Shown: positions 8,113 to 16,488, numbered from the stretch's first letter. The stretch is DNA of 43,498 bases from Bacillota bacterium (GCA_030530285.1 JAUMVD010000011.1:1-43498), one strand, 5' to 3'. The notes: a model not told the origin generated them from the letters alone. A program made the numbers and translations.

Positions 8113-9129
8113 TCACCACGTCACAGCGATGTCCAGCTGGCTCGGGTTGCGGGACGCGAATCCTCCGGTATCCACCACGATGGCAAGACCATTGCTGGAT
8201 TCCACGATGCTTCCCTTCGGTCTGATACTCAGGCCCGCTGCGCACATGACGTAATATCCGTACATTTTGACGCCGTCAGATCTCACCCAGTACGGCTCGT
8301 TGAACCCACGGCTGTTCATGATGCTGATGCAGCCGGACATGTTCAGGTTATAGTAGGTCTCTTTGCCTGATGGGCCGCTGATCGTCCCCTTGGACCGGGT
8401 AAGAACGGATCCATTGTAATCAAAGGCTCCCTGAATGGCTTTGTACTCCTCCGAATTTTCGATATCATCTTCCACGGTGCAGTGCACAAACCGATAGGAA
8501 CCATCCTCATTCAGGCCGTTGTCCAGCTTGGTGCCGACCCTGACGACTTTATCCTTATCTTTTTTGATGACCTTTTTCCCGACGACCTCCTTAGAAGTCA
8601 CTTCGCCGTTTTTAATGACCACGTCCGAGGATATTCTGCGCTTGCCGTCTTCACCTTCCTGGAGGACTTCTGTTTCCCCTTTCAGGAGTTCATCCGTTTC
8701 TTTCTTTACGGTATCTTTTTTGATGACTTCCGTCTCTAGAACGGTACCGATAATATCGATCTCACAAGGCGGATCTTTCAAGACCTGCGCTGCGATATCC
8801 CGGCCGTCCTGAGTCTGCAGGTGTTTGCCGAATTTCAATTCTTCGTATTGGATATCAAGATTGGTTTTTCCTTCTGTCAGGACCATATCACCCACATATT
8901 CGTTGACGATATCCTTCACCGCTTCCTCGGCTTCCAGCTTGGTCGGCGTATAGCCCAGAAGATGGGATCCCGCTTTGACCGCAAAGGCCTGCTTGATGTG
9001 CTGTCCATCCGGCGCCAGGGCATACGTGTTCCCTACGACGATTCCCGCGATTCCAATCACGATAACGTTCAGCGCCAGCAGGTAGAGCAGTATATTCGTT
9101 AAATGCTTATTGTTCCATAGATCTTTCAT
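8113..9129 (-). CDS. Membrane-anchored G5-domain protein with 3D-like C-terminus (YabE-like)
   Basis: 338 residues from ATG 9127-9129. An in-frame TTG at 9163-9165 would add 12 residues, but it lies only about 10 nt behind the predicted transcription start and has no Shine-Dalgarno, so ATG is preferred. One N-terminal membrane anchor (about 12-36) is followed by an extracellular region. Residues about 130-200 carry the repeating Lys/Glu/Val pattern of a G5 domain (TEVIKKDTVKKETDELLKG...VVGKKVIKK). The last about 60 residues (GLSIRPKGSIVESSNGLAIVVDTGG) resemble a divergent 3D/RpfB-type double-psi barrel. This suggests a cell-wall binding or remodelling protein of the YabE/resuscitation-factor type. 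The C-terminal match is weaker than the G5 match. Confidence 0.72.
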   Translation of the reverse strand: MKDLWNNKHLTNILLYLLALNVIVIGIAGIVVGNTYALAPDGQHIKQAFAVKAGSHLLGYTPTKLEAEEAVKDIVNEYVGDMVLTEGKTNLDIQYEELKFGKHLQTQDGRDIAAQVLKDPPCEIDIIGTVLETEVIKKDTVKKETDELLKGETEVLQEGEDGKRRISSDVVIKNGEVTSKEVVGKKVIKKDKDKVVRVGTKLDNGLNEDGSYRFVHCTVEDDIENSEEYKAIQGAFDYNGSVLTRSKGTISGPSGKETYYNLNMSGCISIMNSRGFNEPYWVRSDGVKMYGYYVMCAAGLSIRPKGSIVESSNGLAIVVDTGGFASRNPSQLDIAVTW

Positions 9130-9182
9130 TCGAACTGCGATCCTATTCTTTATAGTCTTTGACAAATCATGTGCTGAAATCT

Positions 9183-9191
9183 ATTATATCA
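9183..9191 (-). promoter_or_regulatory. Extended -10 promoter of the G5-protein operon
   Basis: On the minus strand TGA directly precedes TATAAT (9183-9188), giving an extended -10 element. The -35 is poor. The start of transcription would be near 9176, which decides for the ATG at 9129 over the TTG at 9165. Confidence 0.55.
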
Positions 9192-9250
9192 CACTGCGTA
9201 TCATGAAACCGACACTTTTCACCACGAAAGGGAAAACTGACTGTAAATAC

Positions 9251-9281
9251 AAAAAGAGAACCGGATGCTGTACCGGTTCTC
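9251..9281 (-). terminator. Intrinsic terminator after the CoA-transferase gene
   Basis: GAGAACCGG (9256-9264) pairs perfectly with CCGGTTCTC (9273-9281); on the minus strand it is followed by TTTTT (complement of 9251-9255). It lies 13 nt behind the stop codon at 9295. Confidence 0.88.
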
Positions 9282-9294
9282 CTTTCCGCGTTAT

Positions 9295-10626
9295 TTATTC
9301 GTCATACTTGTGGTGGAAGATCTCTTCCATTTCTTCCTTCAGCTGAGGTCTGAAATCAGGATGCGCGATGTCGATGAGCGCTCTGGCTCTGTCTGCATTG
9401 CTCTTTCCCCACAGATCTGCGATACCGTATTCAGTAACTACGAATTCCGTATCGTTTCTGGAGTCAGTGACTACCTGCTTGTCAGCTAAGTGAGCCGTGA
9501 TCTTGGAGATCTTGGTTCCGTCCTTCTTCACTGCCATAGAAGGCATAGCGATGATGCCCTTGCCCAGTCCGTCTCTGGCCATGGCAGCGCCGCGGATGAA
9601 GTCGACCTGTCCGCCTACTCCTGAGAACTGAACGTCTCCGCCCAGTGTATCAGAAGCTACCTGTCCATAAAGGTCGCATCCCAGTGCTCCGTTGATGGCG
9701 ATCATCTTAGAGCAGTTCATGATGATGGTAGGATCGTTTACATAGTCAACAGGCATGATCTTGACTGCGTGGTTGTGATCGCAGAACTCATACAGTTCCT
9801 TGGAACCCATGACGAAGTTGGCGACCATAACGTCCTTATCGAATGACTTCATCGTGTTGTCGATGATGCCTTCATAGTAAAGATTCATGGCTCCATCACC
9901 CAGCATCTCTGAGTGCAGACCCAGATGCTTCTTCGTCTTCAGCTGTGCGCATACCGCGTCAGGAATGGATCCGATACCCAGCTGCAGTGTCGCTCCGTCA
10001 TCGATCAGGCTGGCGCAGAGCTTACCGATCTCTTCTTCAACAGGTCCGATCTTTGAAGGCGGGATCGTCGGCAGTTCTTCATCATATTCAACGATAGCAT
10101 CGGCATACTCCATCAGCGGGAATACAACGTCGCCATAGCTGAATGGGACGCAGTCGTTGACCTGCGCGATGACTTTCTTCGCTGATCTTACTGCCTGTAC
10201 CGTATAGTCTCCGGATACGCCCAGTGATACGTAACCCAGCTTATCAGGCTTGGAAACATTGATGAATAAGCAGTCTACCTGGACCCTGCCCTGTCTCATC
10301 AGTTCAGGCAGTTCATGGAAGAAGAATGAAGTGTAGTCACCCCAATAATTCGTCGCTTTTCTTGTCTGGCCGGAAACGAACCACATATTAGGATGGAAGT
10401 TTTCTTTATATTCTTCTTTGCAGTAATCTCCAGGGCCCAGTGAGAACATGTGTGAGATCTCAACGTTTTTGAAATGATCAGCATTTCTGACGAGAGCTCT
10501 TACCAGTTCTTCCGGTTCGCCAACGTCATGCTGGAAAACCACTTTGTCTCCTGACTGCACGAACCTAAGTATTGCCTCATCAGAAGTCATTTTTTTGGAA
10601 TCATATAACTCTTTCCAGTTTTTCAT
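9295..10626 (-). CDS. Acetyl-CoA hydrolase/transferase family CoA-transferase (4-hydroxybutyrate or butyryl type)
   Basis: 443 residues, the normal length for the Cat2/AbfT/butyryl-CoA:acetate CoA-transferase group. The family landmarks are present: GIGSIPDAV (217-225), the catalytic glutamate E240 in GLHSEMLGDG, and GVGGQVDFIRGA near the C-terminus. These enzymes move CoA between an acyl-CoA and a free acid, usually acetate, through a glutamyl-CoA thioester, in the cytoplasm. Sequence alone does not separate 4-hydroxybutyrate from butyryl or other short-chain specificities. It is 11 nt behind a MarR regulator and shares its promoter, so regulation by a CoA thioester or organic acid is plausible. 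It could serve the product of the nearby glycyl radical enzyme, but that link is speculative. Confidence 0.9.
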   Translation of the reverse strand: MKNWKELYDSKKMTSDEAILRFVQSGDKVVFQHDVGEPEELVRALVRNADHFKNVEISHMFSLGPGDYCKEEYKENFHPNMWFVSGQTRKATNYWGDYTSFFFHELPELMRQGRVQVDCLFINVSKPDKLGYVSLGVSGDYTVQAVRSAKKVIAQVNDCVPFSYGDVVFPLMEYADAIVEYDEELPTIPPSKIGPVEEEIGKLCASLIDDGATLQLGIGSIPDAVCAQLKTKKHLGLHSEMLGDGAMNLYYEGIIDNTMKSFDKDVMVANFVMGSKELYEFCDHNHAVKIMPVDYVNDPTIIMNCSKMIAINGALGCDLYGQVASDTLGGDVQFSGVGGQVDFIRGAAMARDGLGKGIIAMPSMAVKKDGTKISKITAHLADKQVVTDSRNDTEFVVTEYGIADLWGKSNADRARALIDIAHPDFRPQLKEEMEEIFHHKYDE

Positions 10627-10637
10627 TCATAGCCTCC

Positions 10638-11072
10638 TTACTTGTCTTCCTGTGTTTCTCGTCCATCATGATACATTTTTACCAGACGAATCAGTTCCCG
10701 TTTTTCTTCTTTTGACCAGATACTGAATCTGTCTGTATACATTTTTATATTTTCCGGGTTGACCTGCTCAATTAAGAGTCTTCCTTCATCCGTCAGCATG
10801 ATGAGACTTCTCCGATGGTCCTCCGGGTCCTTGGATCGTTTGACCATGCCCTGCTTTTGCAGATTATTGATGATGACCGGAATCGTCCCGCTGCTGCTTA
10901 AAATAGTATCCTTAATCTCCCCAACCGTCATGCTTTCCTTGTGGAGCAGCGCTTCCAACACCATAAACTGTGGAAACGTCAACCCATAAAAAGCACTGAT
11001 CCGAGTGGTTTCACGATCAAGATCCTTCACCATTTTATGAATCGTTATCAGAATGTCAGAATCTTCTTTCAC
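10638..11072 (-). CDS. MarR-family transcriptional regulator
   Basis: 144 residues, normal for MarR. The winged helix is clear: TVGEIKDTILSSSGTIPVIINNLQKQGMVKR is the recognition region and DPEDHRRSLIMLTDEG the wing with its usual D-x-R-R pattern. The start is GTG 11070-11072: GGAGGTGG (11077-11084) lies 5-12 nt upstream and the promoter begins transcription at about 11087. The longer open frame reaching 11237 runs through that promoter and the neighbouring terminator and is not coding. It is the first gene of a two-gene operon with the CoA-transferase and should repress it, releasing on binding a small organic ligand. The operator is a perfect palindrome over its own promoter. Confidence 0.93.
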   Translation of the reverse strand: MKEDSDILITIHKMVKDLDRETTRISAFYGLTFPQFMVLEALLHKESMTVGEIKDTILSSSGTIPVIINNLQKQGMVKRSKDPEDHRRSLIMLTDEGRLLIEQVNPENIKMYTDRFSIWSKEEKRELIRLVKMYHDGRETQEDK

Positions 11073-11091
11073 AGTTCCACCTCCACGCAGG

Positions 11092-11122
11092 AAATTATAT
11101 CTAATTAGATATAATTTGTCAA
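11092..11122 (-). promoter_or_regulatory. Consensus promoter with a perfect 26-bp palindromic MarR operator
   Basis: Minus-strand TTGACA (11117-11122), 17-bp spacer, TATAAT (11094-11099): both hexamers match the sigma-A consensus fully. A perfect 26-bp palindrome (11092-11117, centre TAATTA, arms AAATTATATC/GATATAATTT) covers the whole spacer and the -10. A MarR dimer bound here would block RNA polymerase, giving tight autorepression of the marR-CoA-transferase operon. Confidence 0.88.
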
Positions 11123-11167
11123 GACATTTCCTTAAAAAACCAGACGAGTCATACTTGCAAACGCAAA

Positions 11168-11209
11168 GGACAGCCTGGGAATACGGTGAAACGTATTCCC
11201 GGGCTGTCC
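11168..11209 (-). terminator. Long hairpin behind the glycyl radical enzyme gene
   Basis: An 18-bp stem with a single T:G position (11168-11185 with 11192-11209) closes a 6-nt loop, 52 nt after the stop of the glycyl radical enzyme. The following minus-strand T-run is short (CTTTGCGTTTG), so termination efficiency is uncertain. It separates the GRE transcript from the MarR promoter. Confidence 0.6.
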
Positions 11210-11261
11210 CGGATTGAATACTTTTATCACGATGCAATCACAGCTGTATTGCCTTTGCTCG

Positions 11262-13631
11262 TCAGCAGCCGCCGTGAGCCGTACGTGCGATGATGGAATC
11301 CTGCACGTGCCTGTCGAGTTCCGTGAAGTAAGCCAGATAGCCGGCCACTCGCACGACGAGTCCTCTGTACTCTTCCGGATTATCCTGCGCGGCCCGCAGT
11401 GTAGCATCATCGACCACGTTGATCTGGATGTGCTGTCCGCCTTCCTTAAAGAAGGTCTTGACCACACCCTCGATGGTGTCGATGCCCTTCTCCCCTTCGA
11501 CGCTCTTTGGATCAAATCGGAGATTGAACAGCGCGCCCGCATAGAAATTCTCCGGCTTCAGGGAAGCGACGGATTTCACGGTCGATGTCGGTCCATTGAC
11601 ATCCCGTCCCATCATCGGGGAGGAATTGTCGTTGAGCGCCTCTCCCGCGTGTCTGCCGTCCGGCGTAGCGCCGGTGTCTTCTCCGTGAGGCACGTTTTCT
11701 GACTGCGACATCAGCGTATAGTCATAGTGGCCGCCGCGGGCGTCCTTCCATTGCTGGACCGTCTGCGCCACGTAATTGCAGATATCGCTGTTGATGCTGT
11801 CCACGTATGGGTCGTCATTGCCGAATTTCGGCGGTATGTTGAGCAGATACTGACGGATTCTCTCATTGTCTTTGAAGTCATTGTCGAGGATGTCGATCAG
11901 TTCCTGCATGGTGACGACTTTATCTTTGAACACGGCATACTCGATGCCGACGATGGAGTCTGCCAGATTGGCTGTTCCCGTACTGAATATCCCGGCGCTG
12001 GAATGTTTCGCGCCGCCTTCCTGAACGGACAGGCCCTTTTCGATGCAGCCGCCTACGGTCATGGATGTATAGACTGCCGGCAGTCGTTTCGCCTGCTCCA
12101 GCTGCAAAATCCTCGAAGATTCCACCAGTCTCTCGTGAAGGTAGATGATCTGTTTCTTGCACGCCTCGATGAGATCCTCTTTACAGGTGAATGCGCACGG
12201 ATCCCCGGTATCCAGTCCCAGCTTCATGCCTGTCCGCGGGTCTACTCCTCTATGCAGGACGAACTCCAGACACTTGGCGTAATTGACGTATCCAACGTCC
12301 GGGAAGCAGTCCGCGCCGCCGCCGCCAAACTGCGGCTGGGTGCATCCGACTACGTTCCAGCCCAGCACCTCTTCATCGGTGCCGCCCTTGGACCGTACGA
12401 TCTTCATATTCACCTCATCGTTAAAGAGTCCCGGCTGGGCCATGCCCGCCTGGATCATCTCCGCCGCTTGATGGAACAGGTCGTCCGGCGTCTTGTCGCT
12501 GACACGCATTGCCAGAACAGGCTGCGCCGTTTTCACGTCAGCGCCGGCCGTCAGGCACATGTAACTCAGTTTATTGGTCGCGTCTTCTCCGTCCAGTCCG
12601 AGGCCGCCCACCATGACGATGGCCCACATCGGGAATCCCGCAAAGCCTTTGGAACAATATTCATCTCTTACCTCGATGACTTCTCCGCACTTCAGGAAGA
12701 AGCATTCCAGGATCTCCTGGGCTTTGTCTTCATCAAATACACCATTGTCCATATCCAGTTCCATATACGGATACAGCACCTGGTCGAATCGTCCGAAACT
12801 GCAGGCCGTGGCCGGTCCTTCGATGTGATAGACGAGATGCACGAACCAGACGAACTGCAGCGCCTCATAAAACCCTCTCGGCGGGTTCTCCGGCACGTTT
12901 CTGCAGTTGGATGCGATCTCCAGCAGCTCGGCTTTGCGCACGGCGTCCGTTTCCAGCGCCGCAAGCTCCAGTGCCTTATCCGCATAGCGGCCCGCAAACC
13001 GGATCACCGCCTCCATGACGATGATGCCTGCTCTCCAGAAGTCCAGTTTCTCCCGTTCTTCGGCGGTGTCGCCCTTTGTTTCCGCAATTTTCTGCTTGCA
13101 GCGTTCGATGTAGCCTTTGAACCCATTTGCCATCAGATCCTTGTAATCCGGCACCACCTCTCCGGAGATGGTGTTGGTCTGTCCCATGTCGATGATGGAG
13201 TTATCGTACATGGCCATGGTGTCCTCCGGCAGGATATCATAGAGCAGATCCTCAATGGCACGCCCCTGCCAGAAGTCTTCCAGGCAGTCCATGATGATCT
13301 TTTTGTCCTCTTCCGTCACATCGATCTGATCCATCTCCCTGGTCGGGAAGTTCGGAATCTCTTCCAAAAGCCACTCCGTCGACGCGTACTCCGGGAAAAG
13401 CAGCGCGCCGCGCAGTGTGTAGGTCGGTACGCCGACGATCAACTCTTCGTCATGGATGGTGATGCTCAGATGATCCAGCACATACGCCAGGGTTTTGCCC
13501 CTGAACAGATACCGCGGTTCACCGGCATATTTTTTATATGCTTCCGTAATGAGGAGCAAACGCTCCGGTGTGAGGTTCGGTCTGACGGACAGGAATCTGT
13601 CCTTTAATCTCTGTACTCTTGGTGTAATCAT
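11262..13631 (-). CDS. Glycyl radical enzyme of the PFL-like family, substrate unknown
   Basis: 789 residues, normal for glycyl radical enzymes. The radical site is RVAGY (Gly764) near the C-terminus. The thiyl cysteine is C430 in NVVGCTQPQ. The block GATPDGRHAGEALNDNSSP (654-672) is also typical. A single Cys rules out pyruvate formate-lyase, which has Cys-Cys. In the diol/glycerol dehydratases, choline lyase and hydroxyproline dehydratase the Cys is followed two residues later by a catalytic Glu (CxE); here that position is Gln432. The reaction is therefore not predictable. A GGAG lies upstream of the ATG. It is 25 nt behind an APC permease remnant, which probably once fed it substrate. No activating enzyme (radical SAM, PflA type) lies beside it, though these are usually adjacent; it may have been lost with the operon's 5' end. 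Confidence 0.93.
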   Translation of the reverse strand: MITPRVQRLKDRFLSVRPNLTPERLLLITEAYKKYAGEPRYLFRGKTLAYVLDHLSITIHDEELIVGVPTYTLRGALLFPEYASTEWLLEEIPNFPTREMDQIDVTEEDKKIIMDCLEDFWQGRAIEDLLYDILPEDTMAMYDNSIIDMGQTNTISGEVVPDYKDLMANGFKGYIERCKQKIAETKGDTAEEREKLDFWRAGIIVMEAVIRFAGRYADKALELAALETDAVRKAELLEIASNCRNVPENPPRGFYEALQFVWFVHLVYHIEGPATACSFGRFDQVLYPYMELDMDNGVFDEDKAQEILECFFLKCGEVIEVRDEYCSKGFAGFPMWAIVMVGGLGLDGEDATNKLSYMCLTAGADVKTAQPVLAMRVSDKTPDDLFHQAAEMIQAGMAQPGLFNDEVNMKIVRSKGGTDEEVLGWNVVGCTQPQFGGGGADCFPDVGYVNYAKCLEFVLHRGVDPRTGMKLGLDTGDPCAFTCKEDLIEACKKQIIYLHERLVESSRILQLEQAKRLPAVYTSMTVGGCIEKGLSVQEGGAKHSSAGIFSTGTANLADSIVGIEYAVFKDKVVTMQELIDILDNDFKDNERIRQYLLNIPPKFGNDDPYVDSINSDICNYVAQTVQQWKDARGGHYDYTLMSQSENVPHGEDTGATPDGRHAGEALNDNSSPMMGRDVNGPTSTVKSVASLKPENFYAGALFNLRFDPKSVEGEKGIDTIEGVVKTFFKEGGQHIQINVVDDATLRAAQDNPEEYRGLVVRVAGYLAYFTELDRHVQDSIIARTAHGGC

Positions 13632-13656
13632 ATTCGTCTCCGTATTTTATATTTCT

Positions 13657-14560
13657 CTAGAATGCTTCTCCGGCGCTGCCGCTCATCGCTTCCAGTCTGT
13701 CTTCCTCACTGAGAATGACCGGCTGTGAGATAAATTTATCGACCTTCTTGCCAACGATAAAGAGAATTATGCCGATGATGGCCAGCACGATTCCCATGAT
13801 AAGCAGGAGGTTCAACATTCCGTAGAAGTCGCTCAGAAGTCCGCTGCCGTACTCTTCCAGGTAGTATTCCGGACCCCAGCTTCCTTCGATCAGATTCAGG
13901 AAGAATCTTCCCGTTATGCAAACCGCAGCCATGATCTCAATCAGAATGCCGATCCTGAACAGATCACCATAAGCCAGTTTCGTCTTAGGGTTGCGCGGCC
14001 ACTTCTCCGGATTCTTAACGGAACATCCGCCAAACAGCAGTTTGCAGATCACGTACAGAACGATTCCTCCGAGAATCAGGAATACTCCGTAGAGGAAGTA
14101 GTCTGTTCCATTCAGATAGAACGCAGCTACCGCTACGACGGAAATCGTAATCGTGCAGAGGTATGTTCCGAATTTGCCTCCAGGGATCTTATATGCCTCC
14201 GGTTTTCTTATATTCTCAGGATAGAGCTTACGGTCTTTGAAGACCATAAATGCCAGCAGGACAACCGTCGCGAAACAAGGAATGACCTGCACGAGGATCA
14301 GTGTGGTAAATTCCATCTGCATGAGCAGGACGGTTACCAGTGAAAGCGAAAGGATTCCTACGGAAGGAACGCCGCTCTTTTTGGTCAGCCATGTAAAGCA
14401 CGGCGGAGCCAGATGATCGTCCGCCAGAACGAACAGGCTTCTCGTACCGCACGCCATGTTCGTGTTAAAGATGGCCAGATTTCCGACAACGGCTGTAAGT
14501 ACGACCAGGACGCCGCACCATCCGCCTACATTCTGTGTCAGGACGGTAAACTCAAACAGC
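13657..14560 (-). pseudogene. APC-superfamily amino acid permease, 5' truncated
   Basis: The C-terminal about 300 residues of an amino acid-polyamine-organocation permease, which is normally 470-550 residues. Membrane segments are evident at WCGVLVVLTAVVGNLAIF, VGILSLSLVTVLLM, LILVQVIPCFATVVLLAF, YLCTITISVVAVAAFYL, FLYGVFLILGGIVLYVI, IGILIEIMAAVCI and MLNLLLIMGIVLAIIGIILFIVG. The conserved TNMACGTRSLFVLADD segment after the sixth helix region is present. Recognisable homology stops near ISLFEFTVLTQ (about 14560). The ORF continues about 30 codons further, but there it is the antisense of a recombinase on the other strand. No native start survives. It sits 25 nt before the glycyl radical enzyme and was probably its partner importer. 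Confidence 0.85.
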
Positions 14561-15622
14561 GAAATGGCCCTTTCTTTCATTGCGACACTTGCACAGGAAG
14601 AAAGCCATACTAAAAGCGAGATCATGAACGCCTCCATTGAAATGAGATTCAAGCGAGGCGTTTTCCTTACCCCTGTCTTGCTTGGCTACGATCAGGACGA
14701 TGACGGCAACCTCATTATCAATGAGGAAGAAGCAAAGACCGTCAGGCTCATCTTCTTCATGTACCTTTATGGATACACCTGCCAGCAGATTGCAAACACA
14801 TTAACAAGTCTGGAGCGAAAAACCAAAATCGGCAATACAGAATGGTCTCCTGGCTCTGTTCTGGAGATCCTAAAGAATGAGCGTCACTGCGGCGATATCC
14901 TCGCCAGGAAAACATGGACGCCAAACTACCTGGATCATAAATCCAAGAAGAACAACCAAGATCGAAATCAGTACCGTCAGCGCGATCACCACGAAGCCAT
15001 TGTTTCTAGAGATGATTTCATCGCTGTACAAAGGCTGATCCATAACGCCAGGTACAAAAGCCGGAGCATCCTACCGGAACTTCATGTTATAACAGCCGGA
15101 GCACTTACCGGGTACATCGCAGTAAACACCATCTGGGCCGGTTTTACAAGAGAATCGTACATGCATGCATATGAACAGATCGAGTTCCCCGCTGAAGAAC
15201 CTGAACCAGATGTATTCGAAGTTCATAGCGGAGATTTCGATCTGCGAGGATACCAGATCGCCAAGGGGCAGTTCTTTACCGGTAGCGGATCAATCAATGT
15301 CACTTTTGGTGAGCGGTATATGAAATTCTCAACCGAAGCGGTGAGAAGATTTGATACGCCCTATGTCGAAATCCTTGTAGAACCAAGAAAAAAGCTGCTC
15401 GCAGTGCGCCCTTCCGATAAACATCGCAAGTATGCCCGTAAATGGTACGTTCCGACAGAGAAAGGTCCGTGCCCTAGATATATTAGCGGGACAGCATTTC
15501 TTCCTGCCCTTTATGAGATCTTTGGCTGGGACCGGCGATTCAAATACCGGATGCTAGGAACATTCCAGGAAAAAGAGTCCGAAAGAGTGCTTGTTTTTTC
15601 CCTGGCTGACAGTGAGGCCTTT
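14553..15622 (+). pseudogene. Large serine recombinase remnant lacking the catalytic domain
   Basis: About 355 codons matching the middle and C-terminal parts of the large serine recombinases of clostridial integrative elements. The homology starts at SEMALSFIATLAQEESHTKSE (about 14555), the helix E region after the resolvase domain. It continues through the Recombinase domain (GYDQDDDGNLIINEEEAKTV, GNTEWSPGSVLEILKNERHCGD) and the C-terminal part (DLRGYQIAKGQFF, FDTPYVEILVEPRKKLLAV). The N-terminal resolvase domain with the nucleophilic serine is absent, so it cannot recombine DNA. The open frame continues upstream only as the antisense of the permease. Downstream it runs without a stop into a tyrosine integrase. 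The junction position is estimated from recalled homologues. Confidence 0.85.
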
Positions 15623-15901
15623 AATGATTTCGTCTTTGTAAATGTCTACGGTCAGCCGATCCATCCGGATGCTGTATCAACCTGGTTAGTGAGATTGGAA
15701 AAGAAATATGATCTTCCGCATTTGAATACACATGCATTCAGACATTCCGTTGCATCCGCTCTAATCTATGCCGGTGTTGATCCGGTTTCTGTCAGCAGAA
15801 GGCTTGGCCATGCGCAGGTAAGTACGACCACGAATGTTTATGCCCATGTTTTCAAGAAGGCGGATGAAAGGAATGCTGAGATACTGGAAAGTTTATTCTA
15901 G
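15623..15901 (+). pseudogene. Tyrosine integrase C-terminal fragment, fused in frame to the serine recombinase
   Basis: The last 92 codons are a phage/ICE-type tyrosine recombinase catalytic end: HAFRHS carries the second Arg of the R-H-R-H/Y set, RRLGHAQVSTTTNVYAH carries the conserved His and the tyrosine nucleophile. The first catalytic Arg and the arm-binding N-terminus are missing, so it is inactive. It joins the serine recombinase remnant at about 15623 (EAF then NDFVFV) with no stop or shift between them. Two unrelated recombinase families in one frame point to a deletion that joined two elements. Its stop overlaps the 3' end of the small minus-strand gene at 15893. Confidence 0.87.
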
Positions 15902-16141
15902 GCGCAGATAGAAAGAGCCGGTGCTGGTATCACTGTTGTACCTCCCCGGCTCTTTGTCTTTGTAATAATCTCTTTTCCAGTCCTTCTTACGTGGTCTGTC
16001 TTTAGCGGTCATATGTCTGCCTGTCCTGAATCCCGGAACAGTATGCTCTTTCTTCAGATTCATAGCATTCATGTCAATGACCATCTTCTTCTCCTGCGTT
16101 GGTGGAACTACAGGAATGCTTCGTTTCTTCTTTTTGCTCAT
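15893..16141 (-). CDS. Small basic protein of unknown function, mobile-element cargo
   Basis: 82 residues, rich in Lys, Arg and Asp. It has a very basic N-terminus (MSKKKKR) and a middle GRHMTAKDRPRKKDWKRDYYKDKE segment, with no membrane span. I do not recognise the family. It overlaps the upstream DUF6508-like gene by ATGA (16138-16141), so the two are translationally coupled and likely work together. Its 3' end overlaps the convergent integrase fragment by 9 bp. The position between integrase and att-like repeats marks it as cargo or accessory gene of the decayed element. Nucleic-acid binding is possible from charge alone, nothing more. Confidence 0.6.
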   Translation of the reverse strand: MSKKKKRSIPVVPPTQEKKMVIDMNAMNLKKEHTVPGFRTGRHMTAKDRPRKKDWKRDYYKDKEPGRYNSDTSTGSFYLRLE

Positions 16142-16488
16142 TTATCTATCTCCCCTTTCATACTATCTAATTCTTCCAATCTTGCAATCCATTTTTGGAT
16201 CAGCCCTTTTTCGAGCAATTCCGCAAAATAGCCATTACACATATGATCTCCACGGTATGCGGCAACCAAAAGGGCCATTACTCCTCTTCCATCCATTTTT
16301 TCATAATTTGCACACTCAATAGATTTTGCGGACCACTCGAGACTATACTCATCCAACACACTACCATAATCACGCAGGTTCATATCTGGATTGGCGTCAA
16401 TAAATCTGTTCAAATCTTCGAAGAACTGATCTTCTTCCACCCATCCCGCATTTCCCCAATTGTTATGTTTCGTGATAATCTCGTACAT
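16138..16488 (-). CDS. DUF6508-like protein, mobile-element cargo
   Basis: 116 residues from ATG 16486-16488; a TTG at 16510-16512 would add eight residues and neither start has a strong Shine-Dalgarno. The C-terminal half (VMALLVAAYRGDHMCNGYFAELLEKGLIQKWIARLEEL) resembles the DUF6508 pattern of a charged RxE/RGD-type motif, an F/M-C-x-G turn and a final amphipathic helix. DUF6508 proteins are small acidic proteins frequent in clostridial and lactobacillal mobile elements and have no assigned role. The gene is visibly AT-richer than the division and tRNA-synthetase genes nearby, which fits transfer. The family assignment is from memory of the pattern and moderate only. Confidence 0.6.
   Translation of the reverse strand: MYEIITKHNNWGNAGWVEEDQFFEDLNRFIDANPDMNLRDYGSVLDEYSLEWSAKSIECANYEKMDGRGVMALLVAAYRGDHMCNGYFAELLEKGLIQKWIARLEELDSMKGEIDK

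Noticed and set aside
10638..11237. A longer MarR protein starting at 11237
   Set aside because: The extra 55 codons run through the hairpin at 11168-11209 and the consensus promoter/operator; the GTG at 11072 has a strong ribosome binding site.
11727..13607. A 626-codon open frame on the plus strand
   Set aside because: It is exactly antisense to the well-conserved glycyl radical enzyme, has no family resemblance, no fitting ribosome binding site, and is explained by codon bias of the real gene.
14456..14552. First part of a 481-residue plus-strand recombinase frame
   Set aside because: These codons are the antisense of the permease and show no recombinase homology; the recombinase part starts near 14553.
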